Part shown: positions 20,735 to 30,339 of the stretch, in pieces
Position numbering within the stretch: the stretch's first letter is position 1
How the letters are laid out: each line of letters begins with the position of its first letter
NCBI RefSeq assembly: GCF_003284585.1
Contig: NZ_QKRX01000013.1
Span: forward strand, 1,606 to 65,605
Direction of reading: 5' to 3'
DNA length: 64,000 nt
Origin: Nitrincola tibetensis
Lineage (GTDB): Bacteria > Pseudomonadota > Gammaproteobacteria > Pseudomonadales > Balneatricaceae
Notes under the pieces: generated by a model
Seen by the model: only the letters and a program-made list of their open reading frames with translations
Databases searched by the model: none
What the model was told of the DNA's origin: nothing
Position numbers and translations under genes: made by a program

Positions 20735-22261
20735 TCAATTAATACGAGTATGAAGATCGGCAGACTCATCTTCTTCTGCATCGCTATCTGAATCGGCCAT
20801 TGTTTTAGCGTCATCATTGCGCTTGCTCTCAAGCTTTTGTAAGTATTCAGCGTTAACCGAACCCGTTACGTATTTGCCATCAAACACACAGGTATCAAAT
20901 TCTTTAATATCTGAATTTAATTCTGTAATACATGCCTTAAGATCATCTAAGTCTTGATACAGCATCCAATCACAACCGATATAGTTGCCAACATCTTCAG
21001 CTGAGCGGCCATGCGCCACTAATTCGGTCGCACTTGGCATATCAATGCCATACACGTTTGGAAAACGAACCTCTGGGGCGGCAGACGCAAAATACACTTT
21101 TCGAGCGCCGGCTTCACGTGCCATCTGTACAATTTGCTTAGAGGTGGTTCCTCGCACGATAGAGTCATCAACTAGCATGACCACTTTATCTTTAAACTCA
21201 GATGCAATTGGGTTTAGCTTTTGACGAACAGACTTTTTCCTTAATGTCTGGCCCGGCATAATGAAGGTACGCCCAATATATCGATTTTTAATAAAGCCTT
21301 CTCTAAAGGTAACACCTAATGCATGCGCCATTTCCAGAGCCGCCGTTCGACTTGTATCCGGTATGGGAATAACGACATCGATGTCGTGATCAGGACGCTC
21401 TTTCTTAATTTTATCCGCAAGCTTCACCCCCATGAGCATTCTTGATGAATGAACAGAGATGTTCTCTATAATGGAATCAGGGCGAGCTAAATAGACATAC
21501 TCAAACAAACATGGAGCCAGAGTCTGTTGAGCAGCACACTGCTGCAAGAAGAGCTGGCCTTCGTTGTCGATGTACAGCGCCTCACCTGGTACTAAATCTC
21601 TTACGCGCTCAAAACCTGAGGTATCAAGAGCGACACTTTCAGATGCCACCATGTATTCTACTTTGCCATCAACCACACGCTTGCCATACACCAATGGACG
21701 AATACCGTAAGGATCGCGAAAAGCCAAAACACCGTAACCTGTGATCATGGCAACAACTGCGTAGCCACCCTGACAGCGCTTGTGCACTTCCTCAACAGCT
21801 TTAAACATATCGACAGCAGTTGGTGTCAGCTTACCGATACGTTGAAGCTCATGAGCAAAGACATTCAATAAAACCTCTGAATCCGAAGTCGTATTAATGT
21901 GTCGCAAGTCAGCACGGAAAATATCATCCGCTAAGGCTTCGGCATTGGTAAGATTTCCGTTATGAGCTAACGCTATGCCATAAGGTGAGTTTACATAGAA
22001 CGGCTGAGCTTCGGCAGAGCTAGAACTACCGGCTGTTGGATAGCGAACATGCCCTATCCCCATATTACCCATCAAGCGCTTCATGTGACGCGTTCTGAAT
22101 ACTTCGTTAACTAGACCGTTGTCTTTGCGCATAAAGAAACGATCACCCTCACAAGTCACCATACCGGCTGCATCCTGCCCGCGGTGTTGTAGCACTGTTA
22201 GTGCATCGAAAATTGTCTGGTTAACATTGCTTCTGGCAAAAATGCCGACGATACCGCACAT
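20735..22261 (-). CDS. purF: amidophosphoribosyltransferase PurF
   Basis: Catalyses the first committed step of purine synthesis, PRPP plus glutamine to 5-phosphoribosylamine. The 508-residue protein has an N-terminal Ntn glutaminase domain whose nucleophile is Cys2 (MCGIVGIF, exposed by removal of Met), and a C-terminal phosphoribosyltransferase domain with the PRPP loop [19 protein letters not shown]. The last 25 residues are acidic and Asp/Glu-rich and appear nonessential. It follows cvpA by 50 bp; cvpA-purF adjacency is very conserved in proteobacteria. Confidence 0.96.
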   Translation of the reverse strand: MCGIVGIFARSNVNQTIFDALTVLQHRGQDAAGMVTCEGDRFFMRKDNGLVNEVFRTRHMKRLMGNMGIGHVRYPTAGSSSSAEAQPFYVNSPYGIALAHNGNLTNAEALADDIFRADLRHINTTSDSEVLLNVFAHELQRIGKLTPTAVDMFKAVEEVHKRCQGGYAVVAMITGYGVLAFRDPYGIRPLVYGKRVVDGKVEYMVASESVALDTSGFERVRDLVPGEALYIDNEGQLFLQQCAAQQTLAPCLFEYVYLARPDSIIENISVHSSRMLMGVKLADKIKKERPDHDIDVVIPIPDTSRTAALEMAHALGVTFREGFIKNRYIGRTFIMPGQTLRKKSVRQKLNPIASEFKDKVVMLVDDSIVRGTTSKQIVQMAREAGARKVYFASAAPEVRFPNVYGIDMPSATELVAHGRSAEDVGNYIGCDWMLYQDLDDLKACITELNSDIKEFDTCVFDGKYVTGSVNAEYLQKLESKRNDDAKTMADSDSDAEEDESADLHTRIN

Positions 22262-22311
22262 TCAATCAACCTCAAGAGAGACGCGTTAATTCGAGATCCA
22301 TTTAAGATAGC

Positions 22312-22812
22312 TCAGCGACCAATATTCCAGATCGCTTGCCCTATATCCTGTGCCATATCCCTTGACCAGGTTTCCATCACCAAAAAATGCGGAATAAGCA
22401 CAGAGTCATTCCACCATGGGTCTTGTATAGCGGGTGTCATTTTTAATAAAACAATCATGATCACAACCACTAAGCCGCCTCTTAGCACTCCAAAACCAAT
22501 ACCAAGAATCCGGTCTGTTGCGGATAAACCTGTTGCATGAACCAAGCCGCCAATCAAGGAAGCCAAAAGGTTTCCAACGATTAACGTGGCTATGAACAGC
22601 ACAGAAAATGCGATCAGTAAGTGGACGGATGGCGGCACATCTAGATAGCCTGCAATAATATCCGCCAGAACGTCTGAAAATAGACGTCCCACAATAAAAG
22701 CGGCGACCCAAGAAGCCAGCGAAATAGCCTCTTTGACGAAGCCTCTTCTAAGACTTAACACTGCCGATATGGCAATAATTCCAATAATTGTCCAATCAAC
22801 CCAATTCATCAT
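22312..22812 (-). CDS. cvpA: CvpA family inner-membrane protein
   Basis: A 166-residue membrane protein with about four transmembrane helices (MNWVDWTIIGIIAISAVLS; ISLASWVAAFIVGRLF; VHLLIAFSVLFIATLIVGNLLAS; and a helix around GVLRGGLVVVIMIVLLK). CvpA was named for its role in colicin V production and is linked to cell-envelope stress tolerance; its biochemical function is not established. The WVDWTIIGI start and RRGFVKEA segment are typical. It lies between the SPOR-domain gene and purF, as in Pseudomonas. Confidence 0.92.
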   Translation of the reverse strand: MMNWVDWTIIGIIAISAVLSLRRGFVKEAISLASWVAAFIVGRLFSDVLADIIAGYLDVPPSVHLLIAFSVLFIATLIVGNLLASLIGGLVHATGLSATDRILGIGFGVLRGGLVVVIMIVLLKMTPAIQDPWWNDSVLIPHFLVMETWSRDMAQDIGQAIWNIGR

Positions 22813-22873
22813 GAATCCAATTACAACCTCAATGTGCCTAGTTTAACAGAGCAACTGCAGCAAACCTATCGCG

Positions 22874-23449
22874 TTATTGCGTTGAAAAGCGAACAATAAT
22901 TCCATCTAAGCCATATTCATTTTTAAGACTGACTTTCAACTCTTCCAGACGGGTACGCTGCATCTCTGGGCCGACAAACACTCTGACCACATCATCTCCA
23001 TGACGAATATACACACGATGACCAGCATTAATGAGCCGCGTTCTAAGCTCACGTGCATTCGCCTCTTGACGAAAGCTCGCTAGTTGAAGCGCCCAAGCAG
23101 CAGGTATCTGATCAGCATCTAACGCTGGCGCTTCTTGTACCGGGTTTAAGGTTGGAGCTAGGGACTCCAGCGGCCGGGATACCGAAGCCTGTGGCGGGTC
23201 AATACTCACAACCTGCTGAACCGGTGCAGGCGGGGTCCGCTCGACCACAACAGGATCAACCTCAACTTCAACATCAGGCACTGGCTGAAGCACGGGCTCT
23301 GGCATGACAGGCCGCGGTGCTATTTGCACTGCAGGGGCAACATAGCGCTCACCATGCCCTGCACCATCGAATGCGAACGGAACTAACGCCGCTAAGATAA
23401 CGCCAAGAATCAAGGCGCCTGTCACTCTATATTTAATCACATCACTCAT
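22874..23449 (-). CDS. dedD: SPOR-domain cell-division protein (DedD-like)
   Basis: A 191-residue single-pass membrane protein: N-terminal anchor at about residues 10-28 (VTGALILGVILAALVPFAF), a Pro/Val-rich periplasmic linker (about 35-110), and a C-terminal SPOR domain (about 115-190, AWALQLASFRQEANARELRTRL), which binds denuded septal peptidoglycan. This matches DedD in architecture and in position, between folC and cvpA. The expected role is support of septal constriction. The gene symbol rests on context and layout rather than on strong sequence conservation. Confidence 0.82.
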   Translation of the reverse strand: MSDVIKYRVTGALILGVILAALVPFAFDGAGHGERYVAPAVQIAPRPVMPEPVLQPVPDVEVEVDPVVVERTPPAPVQQVVSIDPPQASVSRPLESLAPTLNPVQEAPALDADQIPAAWALQLASFRQEANARELRTRLINAGHRVYIRHGDDVVRVFVGPEMQRTRLEELKVSLKNEYGLDGIIVRFSTQ

Positions 23450-23463
23450 CTGTATTTACAAAC

Positions 23464-24750
23464 CTAAGGGGAAGTTAAATAGGTTAAAGCGTCTGTCACC
23501 GTATAGAACGAGCCTGCGACAACCACTCGATCTTGTTCAGAAAGTTGCTGGGCAAGATAGGTTAAGGCGCTCGATACATCTGAATAAAGAGTGATCTTAT
23601 CTAAATGATTAGGTGCATAGTCTTTAAAAAATGCTTGGAGCTGTGTGGCTGTTGCCCCACGAGGCGTATTGAGACTGACAAGATGCCAATGCTCAACCTC
23701 TAAGCTAAATGTTTGCAAAACTTGACCAATATCTTTATCAGCCAACATCCCAAGCACGATGTGTGTCTGTTTTGGGGGAAGCTTACTCAAAGCCGAATTG
23801 AGATATGCCGCTGACTCTGGGTTATGTGCCACATCAAGAATACATTGCGACTGATTCAGCTTAAGCATCTGCATACGCCCAGTTAACGAAGCATTGCTCA
23901 AACCGGAGCGCATGTGGGCTTCAGTAACACAGAACGGAGAGAGCAAGATGGCTTGTATTGCTGTAGCCGCATTTTGCAAAGGCACTGAAGGCATACCTAG
24001 ATCAAAAAACTCTAGAGTTTCACCCTGCTGATTTCGCCCTTTCCAATCCCAGCTTTCATCCTTTTCAAAAATTGAAAAGTCTACATTTCGCAGATACAAA
24101 TGGGAACCAATAGACTGTGCATGATCTATGAGAGTTTGCGGTGGATCAAGATCACCACAAATTGCAGGCTTTTCAGACCTAAAAATACCTGCTTTCTCAA
24201 AGCCAATTGCATCTCGGGTGTCGCCTAGCCAATCCATGTGATCCATCGACACAGTGGTCACGATTGAAATATCAGCATCAATGATGTTGATTGCATCAAG
24301 ACGTCCGCCAAGCCCCACTTCCAGAACAGCGACGTCAGGCGCGGTCTGAGTAAAAAACAACAACGCAGCTAATGTTCCATATTCAAAGTAAGTCAGGGGT
24401 ATATCGGACCTTTTGGCCTCGATTTGTGCAAAGCAACGACATAAATCCTGATCACTAATGTCTTGGCCAGCTAAGCGTATCCGTTCATTGTAATGTTGAA
24501 AATGAGGCGAGGTATAGGTCGCAACCACTAAGCCCGCAGCGGAAAATACTGACTCCAAGAGACGCGTGGTGGTCCCCTTTCCATTGGTCCCTCCCACTGT
24601 AAAAACAAAACTCTTGTTTAAGTTAATTTCAAGCTTAGTGGCAACTTGACTGACACGATCCAAGCCCAGATCAATTTCGCCAGGATGGCAAGATTCAATA
24701 TACTCCAGCCATTGGGCAAGCCCCCACGTCGACGATCCAACCCCTGCCAC
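23464..24750 (-). CDS. folC: folylpolyglutamate / dihydrofolate synthase FolC
   Basis: ATP-dependent enzyme that adds glutamate to dihydropteroate and then to tetrahydrofolates. The 428-residue protein is Mur-ligase-like: P-loop VGGTNGKGTTTRLLES (about residues 52-67), the TYTSPHFQHYNERIRL segment, and the central-domain VTTVSMDHMDWLGDT. The C-terminal ligase domain includes LDVAHNPESAAYLNSAL. It starts 2 bp after accD and is presumably translationally coupled to it; accD-folC is a long-conserved pair. Cytosolic. Confidence 0.95.
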   Translation of the reverse strand: MAGVGSSTWGLAQWLEYIESCHPGEIDLGLDRVSQVATKLEINLNKSFVFTVGGTNGKGTTTRLLESVFSAAGLVVATYTSPHFQHYNERIRLAGQDISDQDLCRCFAQIEAKRSDIPLTYFEYGTLAALLFFTQTAPDVAVLEVGLGGRLDAINIIDADISIVTTVSMDHMDWLGDTRDAIGFEKAGIFRSEKPAICGDLDPPQTLIDHAQSIGSHLYLRNVDFSIFEKDESWDWKGRNQQGETLEFFDLGMPSVPLQNAATAIQAILLSPFCVTEAHMRSGLSNASLTGRMQMLKLNQSQCILDVAHNPESAAYLNSALSKLPPKQTHIVLGMLADKDIGQVLQTFSLEVEHWHLVSLNTPRGATATQLQAFFKDYAPNHLDKITLYSDVSSALTYLAQQLSEQDRVVVAGSFYTVTDALTYLTSP

Positions 24751-24752
24751 AG

Positions 24753-25685
24753 TTATTGACTCACTTGATTTTCAATAGGTTCATCCGTTGAGGCCTCAGA
24801 CTCCGGCGCATCCGACACTGGACACACTGTCGGATGGCCCATGAGTTTGCTGAGAATAGCCGCGACACGCGTTCTCATCTCTTTCCGCTCAACAATCATG
24901 TCTACTTGACCATGAGCTAGCAAAAACTCACTTCGCTGAAAACCTTCGGGTAATTTTTCACGCACTGTCTGCTCTATAACACGGGGACCTGCAAAGCCGA
25001 TCAAAGCATTCGGCTCAGCAATATTGAGATCACCAAGCATAGCAAGACTCGCAGACACTCCACCATAAACAGGGTCTGTCAATACGGAGATATAGGGCAC
25101 ACCAGCCAGCTTCATTTTTTCTAAGGCCGCACTGGTTTTAGCCATTTGCATCAATGAAAATAAAGCTTCCTGCATACGGGCTCCACCTGATGCCGCAAAA
25201 CAAACCAGTGGAATTTTTCGCTCTAATGCAAGATGAGCGGCTCGTACAAATCGCTCACCAACGACGGCACCCATCGAGCCACCCATAAAATTAAATTCAA
25301 AGGCTACGGCAACAACAGGCTGACCTTCAAGCATTCCACTCATTGCCACCAGCGCGTCAGTTTCGCCCGTACTCTTTTCAGCGGCCACTAAGCGATCTTT
25401 ATACTTTTTGGAGTCTTTAAATTTAAGACGATCCACGGGCAACACGTCAGCACCGATTTCTTGCCGACCCTCAGAGTCTAGGAAAAGATCCAAACGGCGG
25501 CGTGCTCCTATGCGCATATGATGATCGCACTTAGGGCAAACATTTAAGTTCTTATCCAACTCGGGCTTGTACAAAACCGAATCACACTTTGGGCATTTTT
25601 CCCACAATCCCTCTGGTACACTCGTACGTTTAGCTTCTGTACGTTTTACCAAAGAGGGTACTATTTTATCCAGCCAGCTGCTCAT
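24753..25685 (-). CDS. accD: acetyl-CoA carboxylase carboxyltransferase subunit beta (AccD)
   Basis: Beta subunit of the carboxyltransferase that, with AccA, forms malonyl-CoA for fatty acid synthesis. The 310-residue protein has an N-terminal zinc ribbon with Cys31, Cys34, Cys50 and Cys53 (CPKC ... CPKC) and a crotonase-fold carboxyltransferase domain with [18 protein letters not shown] and [13 protein letters not shown]. The C-terminal tail is short and Glu/Ser-rich. In relatives trpB-trpA lie immediately upstream; here only a decayed trpA 3' end remains in the 383-bp gap, which now must contain whatever promoter accD uses. Confidence 0.96.
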   Translation of the reverse strand: MSSWLDKIVPSLVKRTEAKRTSVPEGLWEKCPKCDSVLYKPELDKNLNVCPKCDHHMRIGARRRLDLFLDSEGRQEIGADVLPVDRLKFKDSKKYKDRLVAAEKSTGETDALVAMSGMLEGQPVVAVAFEFNFMGGSMGAVVGERFVRAAHLALERKIPLVCFAASGGARMQEALFSLMQMAKTSAALEKMKLAGVPYISVLTDPVYGGVSASLAMLGDLNIAEPNALIGFAGPRVIEQTVREKLPEGFQRSEFLLAHGQVDMIVERKEMRTRVAAILSKLMGHPTVCPVSDAPESEASTDEPIENQVSQ

Positions 25686-25720
25686 TACATTAATCCAGAT
25701 GAAAAAGTTGCATTATCAGA

Positions 25721-25951
25721 TCAGGCATCCATTGCCGTTCGCATGTCTGCAATTATCGCGCTTACCCTCGATGGGATCAACTCCGGACTATCGACCAAAG
25801 ACGCAATTTGATTCACAAGTACGCTTCCAACTATCACACCATCCGATACATTTGCGATGGTTCTTACCAAATCAGCATCACAGATGCCGATGCCTCACAC
25901 TTAAGACAAGTTGGTCATAAGACGAACTTGAATGATTTTAACAGTGACTTT
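25721..25951 (-). pseudogene. trpA: trpA remnant (3' end of tryptophan synthase alpha gene)
   Basis: Reading the minus strand leftward to the stop at 25721-25723 gives a clear TrpA C-terminus: GIGICDADLVRTIANVSDG, then VIVGSVLVNQIASLVDSPEL, then IPSRVSAIIADMRTAMDA. This matches the family pattern VGFGI-RDA...ADGVVVGSALVNQI. Upstream the frame is broken by in-frame stops at 25895-25897 and 25901-25903, and weak similarity (KIIQVRLMTNLS) fades near 25951. The remaining two-thirds of trpA and all of trpB are absent. The rest of 25686-26068 shows nothing recognisable. Position between trpF and accD is exactly where intact trpB-trpA sit in many relatives. Confidence 0.88.
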
Positions 25952-26068
25952 TGCATATTCAGCACTAAAAATTGCCACTATTGTTTACAAACACATGATA
26001 AAGCCAGGCTGCTTTATCGTCATAATTTGTTACTCTCGAGTTTTTGACAAATGGCTCGGCCTATTTGA

Positions 26069-26698
26069 TCAAGTAATACTGACACGATTTACCTCGTGAA
26101 TGAACTGCCTGACTTTCGAGACATCTTTCAAACCTTTTGCTTTCTCGACCCCCCCGCTCACATCAACCGCGTAAGGCTTAATACGTAACACAGCATCCGC
26201 AATATTGTCAGGATCTAAACCACCCGCTAAGATAATTTTGCCTGCTAGGCTAGCAGGAATTAAGCTCCAATCAAATCGCGCTCCCGTTCCTCCCGGTACA
26301 CCAGTAACATAGGTATCTAACAATACGCCCTTAGTAACATCGGCGTAAGCTTCAACTTCGCCAACCAAGTCCATTTCATTATTAACACGTAGTGCTTTAA
26401 TACTAGGTTTTGAAAACCCTTGACAAAATACTGGAGGCTCATCACCGTGGAACTGCAAAAGATCAACTTGAGTGAGGTTTGCAATTCGTTCAATTTCGTT
26501 ACGTGTCTCATTGACAAATAAAGCAACACTGGTGACAAAAGCGGGTAGTTTTTTAATGATTTGAGCCGCTGCATTAGGCTCAATGTAACGCGGGCTTGGT
26601 CTATAAAAAACAAAACCGAGCGCATCTGCACCCGCATCAACAGAAGCAAGGGCATCATCAAGATTGGTTATACCACAAATTTTCACTCTGGCGCGCAT
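26069..26698 (-). CDS. trpF: phosphoribosylanthranilate isomerase TrpF
   Basis: Converts N-(5'-phosphoribosyl)anthranilate to the CdRP intermediate in tryptophan synthesis. The 209-residue TIM-barrel protein has the family N-terminus VKICGITNLDDA, with the catalytic Cys at residue 8, and LLDTYVTGVPGGTGARFDWSL with the catalytic Asp. It ends ILAGGLDPDNI ... YAVDVSGGVE, the phosphate-binding part. It follows truA by 38 bp. The frame is intact, so tryptophan synthesis probably persists with trpA and trpB elsewhere, although the old trpA next door has decayed. Confidence 0.96.
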   Translation of the reverse strand: MRARVKICGITNLDDALASVDAGADALGFVFYRPSPRYIEPNAAAQIIKKLPAFVTSVALFVNETRNEIERIANLTQVDLLQFHGDEPPVFCQGFSKPSIKALRVNNEMDLVGEVEAYADVTKGVLLDTYVTGVPGGTGARFDWSLIPASLAGKIILAGGLDPDNIADAVLRIKPYAVDVSGGVEKAKGLKDVSKVRQFIHEVNRVSIT

Positions 26699-26736
26699 GC
26701 AATACCTACTTCATCTGAAGGTCAATTTAAAACTCG

Positions 26737-27576
26737 TTAATCCTGTAAGCCGAGAAAATATGGACCCAAGGGCATTCTCGGCAACTCGTGAGCCTCATCA
26801 TAGTCAACATCAACAAAGTACAACCCGAAAGGAGGCGCCGTAACACCACCCTGCCGACGGTCTTTTGCATCTAAAACCTCTTTTGCCCAACTGACGGGTG
26901 CCTCTTGCGCACCGATTTTCATTAAAACACCTGCAATATTACGCACCATGTGATGCAAAAAAGCATTCGCTTTAATGTCAATGACAATCAAATTGTTCAC
27001 CTGATGCAACACAATGTCTTGCACGGTTCTCACGGGACTCTTGGCTTGACATCCGACTGCACGATACGACGTAAAGTCGTGCTCACCTATCAGAAATTTT
27101 GATGCTTGACGCATCAACTCAACATCTAGGGTCTTCCATGTCCAAGTCACACCCTTATGTAACAAACCGGGCTTCACTGGTGATGAATAGATGATGTAGC
27201 GATAGCGCCGAGCTTTTGCAGAAAAACGTGCATGAAAATCTTGTGTAACAGGTGTTGCCCATAAGATAGCAATATCATCGGGCAGATACGTATTGGTCCC
27301 CATTATCCATGCGCGCTGATCACGCACAGCATGAGTATCAAAGTGAATAATTTGACAGCTCGCACTCACGCCTGCATCTGTTCTTCCTGCGCAAATCACA
27401 TTGACTGGATGATTCGCCACTTTTGCTAGGGCTTTTTCGACCTCACTTTGAATACATCGCACGGAGTCATGCTCTTGCTTTTGCCAACCGTGGTAAAGAC
27501 CACCGGCGTATTCTACTGCTAAAGCATAACGATAAGGGGCGGTGGAAACCGCCCCTTCTGGTATTACATCAGTCAT
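26737..27576 (-). CDS. truA: tRNA pseudouridine(38-40) synthase TruA
   Basis: Modifies uridines 38-40 in the anticodon stem of many tRNAs. The 279-residue protein has the catalytic Asp67 in ICAGRTDAGVSASCQ, the early VEYAGGLYHGWQKQ motif and FLHHMVRNIAGVLM near the end, all typical of TruA. It follows fimV by 17 bp, an arrangement shared with Pseudomonas. An unusual GC-rich hairpin (27536-27555) lies inside codons 8-14, a region that is not part of the conserved fold. Confidence 0.95.
   Translation of the reverse strand: MTDVIPEGAVSTAPYRYALAVEYAGGLYHGWQKQEHDSVRCIQSEVEKALAKVANHPVNVICAGRTDAGVSASCQIIHFDTHAVRDQRAWIMGTNTYLPDDIAILWATPVTQDFHARFSAKARRYRYIIYSSPVKPGLLHKGVTWTWKTLDVELMRQASKFLIGEHDFTSYRAVGCQAKSPVRTVQDIVLHQVNNLIVIDIKANAFLHHMVRNIAGVLMKIGAQEAPVSWAKEVLDAKDRRQGGVTAPPFGLYFVDVDYDEAHELPRMPLGPYFLGLQD
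27536..27555 (-). promoter_or_regulatory. GC-rich stem-loop at the fimV-truA junction
   Basis: GGGGCGGT and ACCGCCCC form an 8-bp perfect stem with a four-base loop inside the first codons of truA, about 40 bp after the fimV stop. On the minus strand it is followed by TTAT only, so it is a weak terminator at best. It could lower truA expression relative to fimV by attenuation or by slowing early translation (inference). Confidence 0.4.
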
Positions 27577-27593
27577 AAAGCCATTCGTATATA

Positions 27594-30248
27594 TCAGGAT
27601 AAAGAATTCAGCAGTTTCTCTGCTTCGGAACGCTGCCCTTCATTTCCCTCACGAGCGATTTCACTTAGAATTTCCCGCGCCCCTTCAGCATCATCCATTT
27701 CGATGTAGGCACGCGCCAAGTCCAACTTAGTCTCATTCTCGTCGGCACCGTCCAGTAGGTTTAAATTATCAAGAAGATCGATTGCTTCTTCATAAGAGTC
27801 GGATTCATCAAGGGCTATATCATCATCGGTACTTGCCAGAATATCGTCTAACTCATCATCCAAGCCCATCTCCAAATCATGAGCAATGTTTGCCGTTAAT
27901 TCTTCTTCGGTTTTTTTACCCGGTGATGATTTAGGCGTTTCTGCGTCTTCAGCCACTTCCTCAGTATCGTCTAATTCAAAAGCAAGGTCGTTTGCCAGCG
28001 CTTCTAAATCATCGTCCAAGGTTTCATCTTCAGTAGCGTCAAAATCTGCTTCTGACAAGGAGAACTCAAGCTCATCCATACCATCGCCTTTCGACACTTC
28101 CTCTTCTTCATCTGCTTCTGCTTCCTGTGTATCGCTAGATGCTAAGTCACTAAAATCAAGCAAGTCTTCATCGTCAACATCAGGGTCTGCATCCGATACT
28201 CGCTCATCAAGCGGATCCCTTTGCACAATATCGTCAATTGAAAACTCAAGATCAATATCGTCCTCTATAGAAGCATCAGGGGTGCTCTCATAAGTATCTA
28301 GTGCATCTGGCGCATCCGTAATGTCCATCAAATCGTCGAGATCCAACTCTTCAACAGTTTCATCATCAGCCTGCATTTCTGATTCGATGTCGTTAAAATC
28401 TAATTCATCAAAACCATCTGCATCCAGCTCATCTAGACCATCCGCATCCAGCTCATCTAAACCAGTCTCATTTAACTCATCAGCATCTAAAGTTTCTTCA
28501 GCTTCAGGTTCAGGTTCAACAACTGCTGATAGATCAAACTCCTCGTCAATGACTTTAACATCATCGACCGGTTCATCTTCAAGGCTTAAATCCAAGTCTA
28601 GATCCATATCAAGATCTAAATCTGCAAAATCGTTTGTATCAGCACCGGAGGTGTCTAACTCTTCAGAGGTAAACTCATTAGGTTCGTCTGCTGCAGCAAG
28701 CTCATCCTTTTGCTCTTCTTGTGCTTGAGCGACAGCAGCACCAGCAAGCGCTGCAGCAGCGGCGGCTGTTGCCACTTTGGGAATTGTATCCGAATCTGAA
28801 GCTTCCTCTTTGACGGCAACGTTGTATTTGGAAGATTTAGAGGCCGCATTTTTACGGCGTCTGCCAACAAGTAAGGCCGCAATTGATGCCAACAAGGCTG
28901 CAATAGATATCGCTCCTATGCCATAAAGCATAAACAGCTTACCAGACTCTTCACGACCTTCAGGCGAAACGTTTTGCTCAACCAGGGCTTGCAAGGCAGC
29001 CAAGTCCTGATCTTTTAATTCAAACATTCGCTGCATTAAAGCCAACTGATCTTGAACAGATTCAAGCTGCTCGTTAAGGTCAATATTCTCACGTTCAAGC
29101 TTGTCTATCGTCTCAAGCGTGAACATTAATTGCTGTTCAATTTCTCCACTGCGCTGTAGGAGACCATCAACACTTGGGGAGGTTGCATCAGGCACCTGAG
29201 CAACAGTTCGCTCTTGATCACCTGCAACAGCAGGCTGATCAGACGTTATACGTTGATCTAGGTCTGGAGTAACAATGCGCAATTCTGCCTCTACTGGCGG
29301 CACAACTGGCTGAGCTTGGGCAACCTCAGATTCTACTCGTTCCGTCGCTTCGACTGGCGCAACGGGTTCAGACGGTGCTTCTGTTGCCGCCACTTGCGAC
29401 ACAGACTCGACTGGAGCCGTTGTACGACCGCGCAGACGCCACAAGTCATTCTGCCTTGCCACTTCAAGTGATGCTTCACGCGATGTTAACGAACTCACTT
29501 CGGCAGCTGTCGGAATTGACATCACAGTGCCAGCCGACATCATGTTGATATTACCAGTCGGGAAGGCTTGCGGATTCTTACGCTGGATGGCCAACATCAT
29601 CTGGTCAGTCGAAATCGATGCATCTGCTTTAAAGCGGTTAGCCAAAACCCAAAGGGTATCGCCTCTTTGCACCTGAATCTGACTAGGGTCAGCGGGACGT
29701 GTCGTCGGAACTGGAGATGAAGCAGGTGCTGGCGTATCGGCTAAAGGTGCAGGCAGCGGCTGAACCGGACGCGCTGGTTGAGCCGGAGTAACAGCAACAG
29801 ATGGCGATGTAGAAGCCGCTGGCTGAACGCTGCGAGCTACGGGTGCTGGATCAAATGCCGGAGGATCCAGCAATACTGTATATTCTCTGACTAAGCGCCC
29901 ACTTGGCCAGTTAACCTCTAACAAAAAGTTGAGAAAAGGCTCTCTGACTGGGTCGTTAGACGTCAAGCGTATGACACCCGTTCCATCAGGGGAAGCATAC
30001 ACTTGAAATCGAATATTATTGATAATGCCTGAGCGATTTAATCCAGCTAAAGAAAAATCATCTGCATTTGCCATTTTGGGTTGGATTTGCAATGGCGACA
30101 GATCATTCAACTGCATTAACCGTATCTCTGCATTCAGAGGCTCGTTTAAGGCGGATTTGATATTGATCTCGCCAAGTCCCAACGCGTGGGCATTCGGCAT
30201 CCCAAGTACCCCGGCAACAGCGAGGCTTAAGGCAAGTTTTCGCAGCAT
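27594..30248 (-). CDS. fimV: FimV family polar/pilus assembly protein
   Basis: FimV is an inner-membrane, peptidoglycan-binding hub that localises type IV pilus and cAMP-signalling components at the pole in Pseudomonas. The 884-residue protein has a signal peptide (about 1-22), the conserved FimV N-terminal domain (LGLGEINIKSALNEPLNAEI), a LysM-like motif (VQRGDTLWVLANRFKADASIS, near 195-215), a Pro/Val/Glu-rich linker with a short coiled coil, one transmembrane helix (about 437-460) and a very acidic cytoplasmic part. It ends in the FimV C-terminal TPR-like domain (LDLARAYIEMDDAEGAREIL). The acidic region contains short tandem repeats. Type IV pilus genes themselves are not in the window. 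Confidence 0.92.
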   Translation of the reverse strand: MLRKLALSLAVAGVLGMPNAHALGLGEINIKSALNEPLNAEIRLMQLNDLSPLQIQPKMANADDFSLAGLNRSGIINNIRFQVYASPDGTGVIRLTSNDPVREPFLNFLLEVNWPSGRLVREYTVLLDPPAFDPAPVARSVQPAASTSPSVAVTPAQPARPVQPLPAPLADTPAPASSPVPTTRPADPSQIQVQRGDTLWVLANRFKADASISTDQMMLAIQRKNPQAFPTGNINMMSAGTVMSIPTAAEVSSLTSREASLEVARQNDLWRLRGRTTAPVESVSQVAATEAPSEPVAPVEATERVESEVAQAQPVVPPVEAELRIVTPDLDQRITSDQPAVAGDQERTVAQVPDATSPSVDGLLQRSGEIEQQLMFTLETIDKLERENIDLNEQLESVQDQLALMQRMFELKDQDLAALQALVEQNVSPEGREESGKLFMLYGIGAISIAALLASIAALLVGRRRKNAASKSSKYNVAVKEEASDSDTIPKVATAAAAAALAGAAVAQAQEEQKDELAAADEPNEFTSEELDTSGADTNDFADLDLDMDLDLDLSLEDEPVDDVKVIDEEFDLSAVVEPEPEAEETLDADELNETGLDELDADGLDELDADGFDELDFNDIESEMQADDETVEELDLDDLMDITDAPDALDTYESTPDASIEDDIDLEFSIDDIVQRDPLDERVSDADPDVDDEDLLDFSDLASSDTQEAEADEEEEVSKGDGMDELEFSLSEADFDATEDETLDDDLEALANDLAFELDDTEEVAEDAETPKSSPGKKTEEELTANIAHDLEMGLDDELDDILASTDDDIALDESDSYEEAIDLLDNLNLLDGADENETKLDLARAYIEMDDAEGAREILSEIAREGNEGQRSEAEKLLNSLS
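28405..28470 (-). repeat. tandem acidic repeats inside fimV
   Basis: About three near-identical units with the core LDELDADG (around ELDADGLDELDADGFDEL) are encoded by short DNA repeats of roughly 24-30 bp. Boundaries are approximate. Such units can change copy number by slippage, so repeat number may vary between strains. Confidence 0.6.
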
Positions 30249-30339
30249 CTGATTTCCCTCATGATCCGCAACTCGTGTTTAAATATCAGAAAAAACAGAA
30301 AGTTGCATCCAAATTTATAGCTTAGTATTATTGAAAACC

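Noticed and set aside
27886-28728. Two long serine-rich reading frames opposite fimV (27886-28293 and 28321-28728, plus strand)
   Set aside because: They are the complement of the Asp/Glu-rich fimV coding region, whose codons read as Ser-rich on the other strand; no ribosome sites and no independent similarity.
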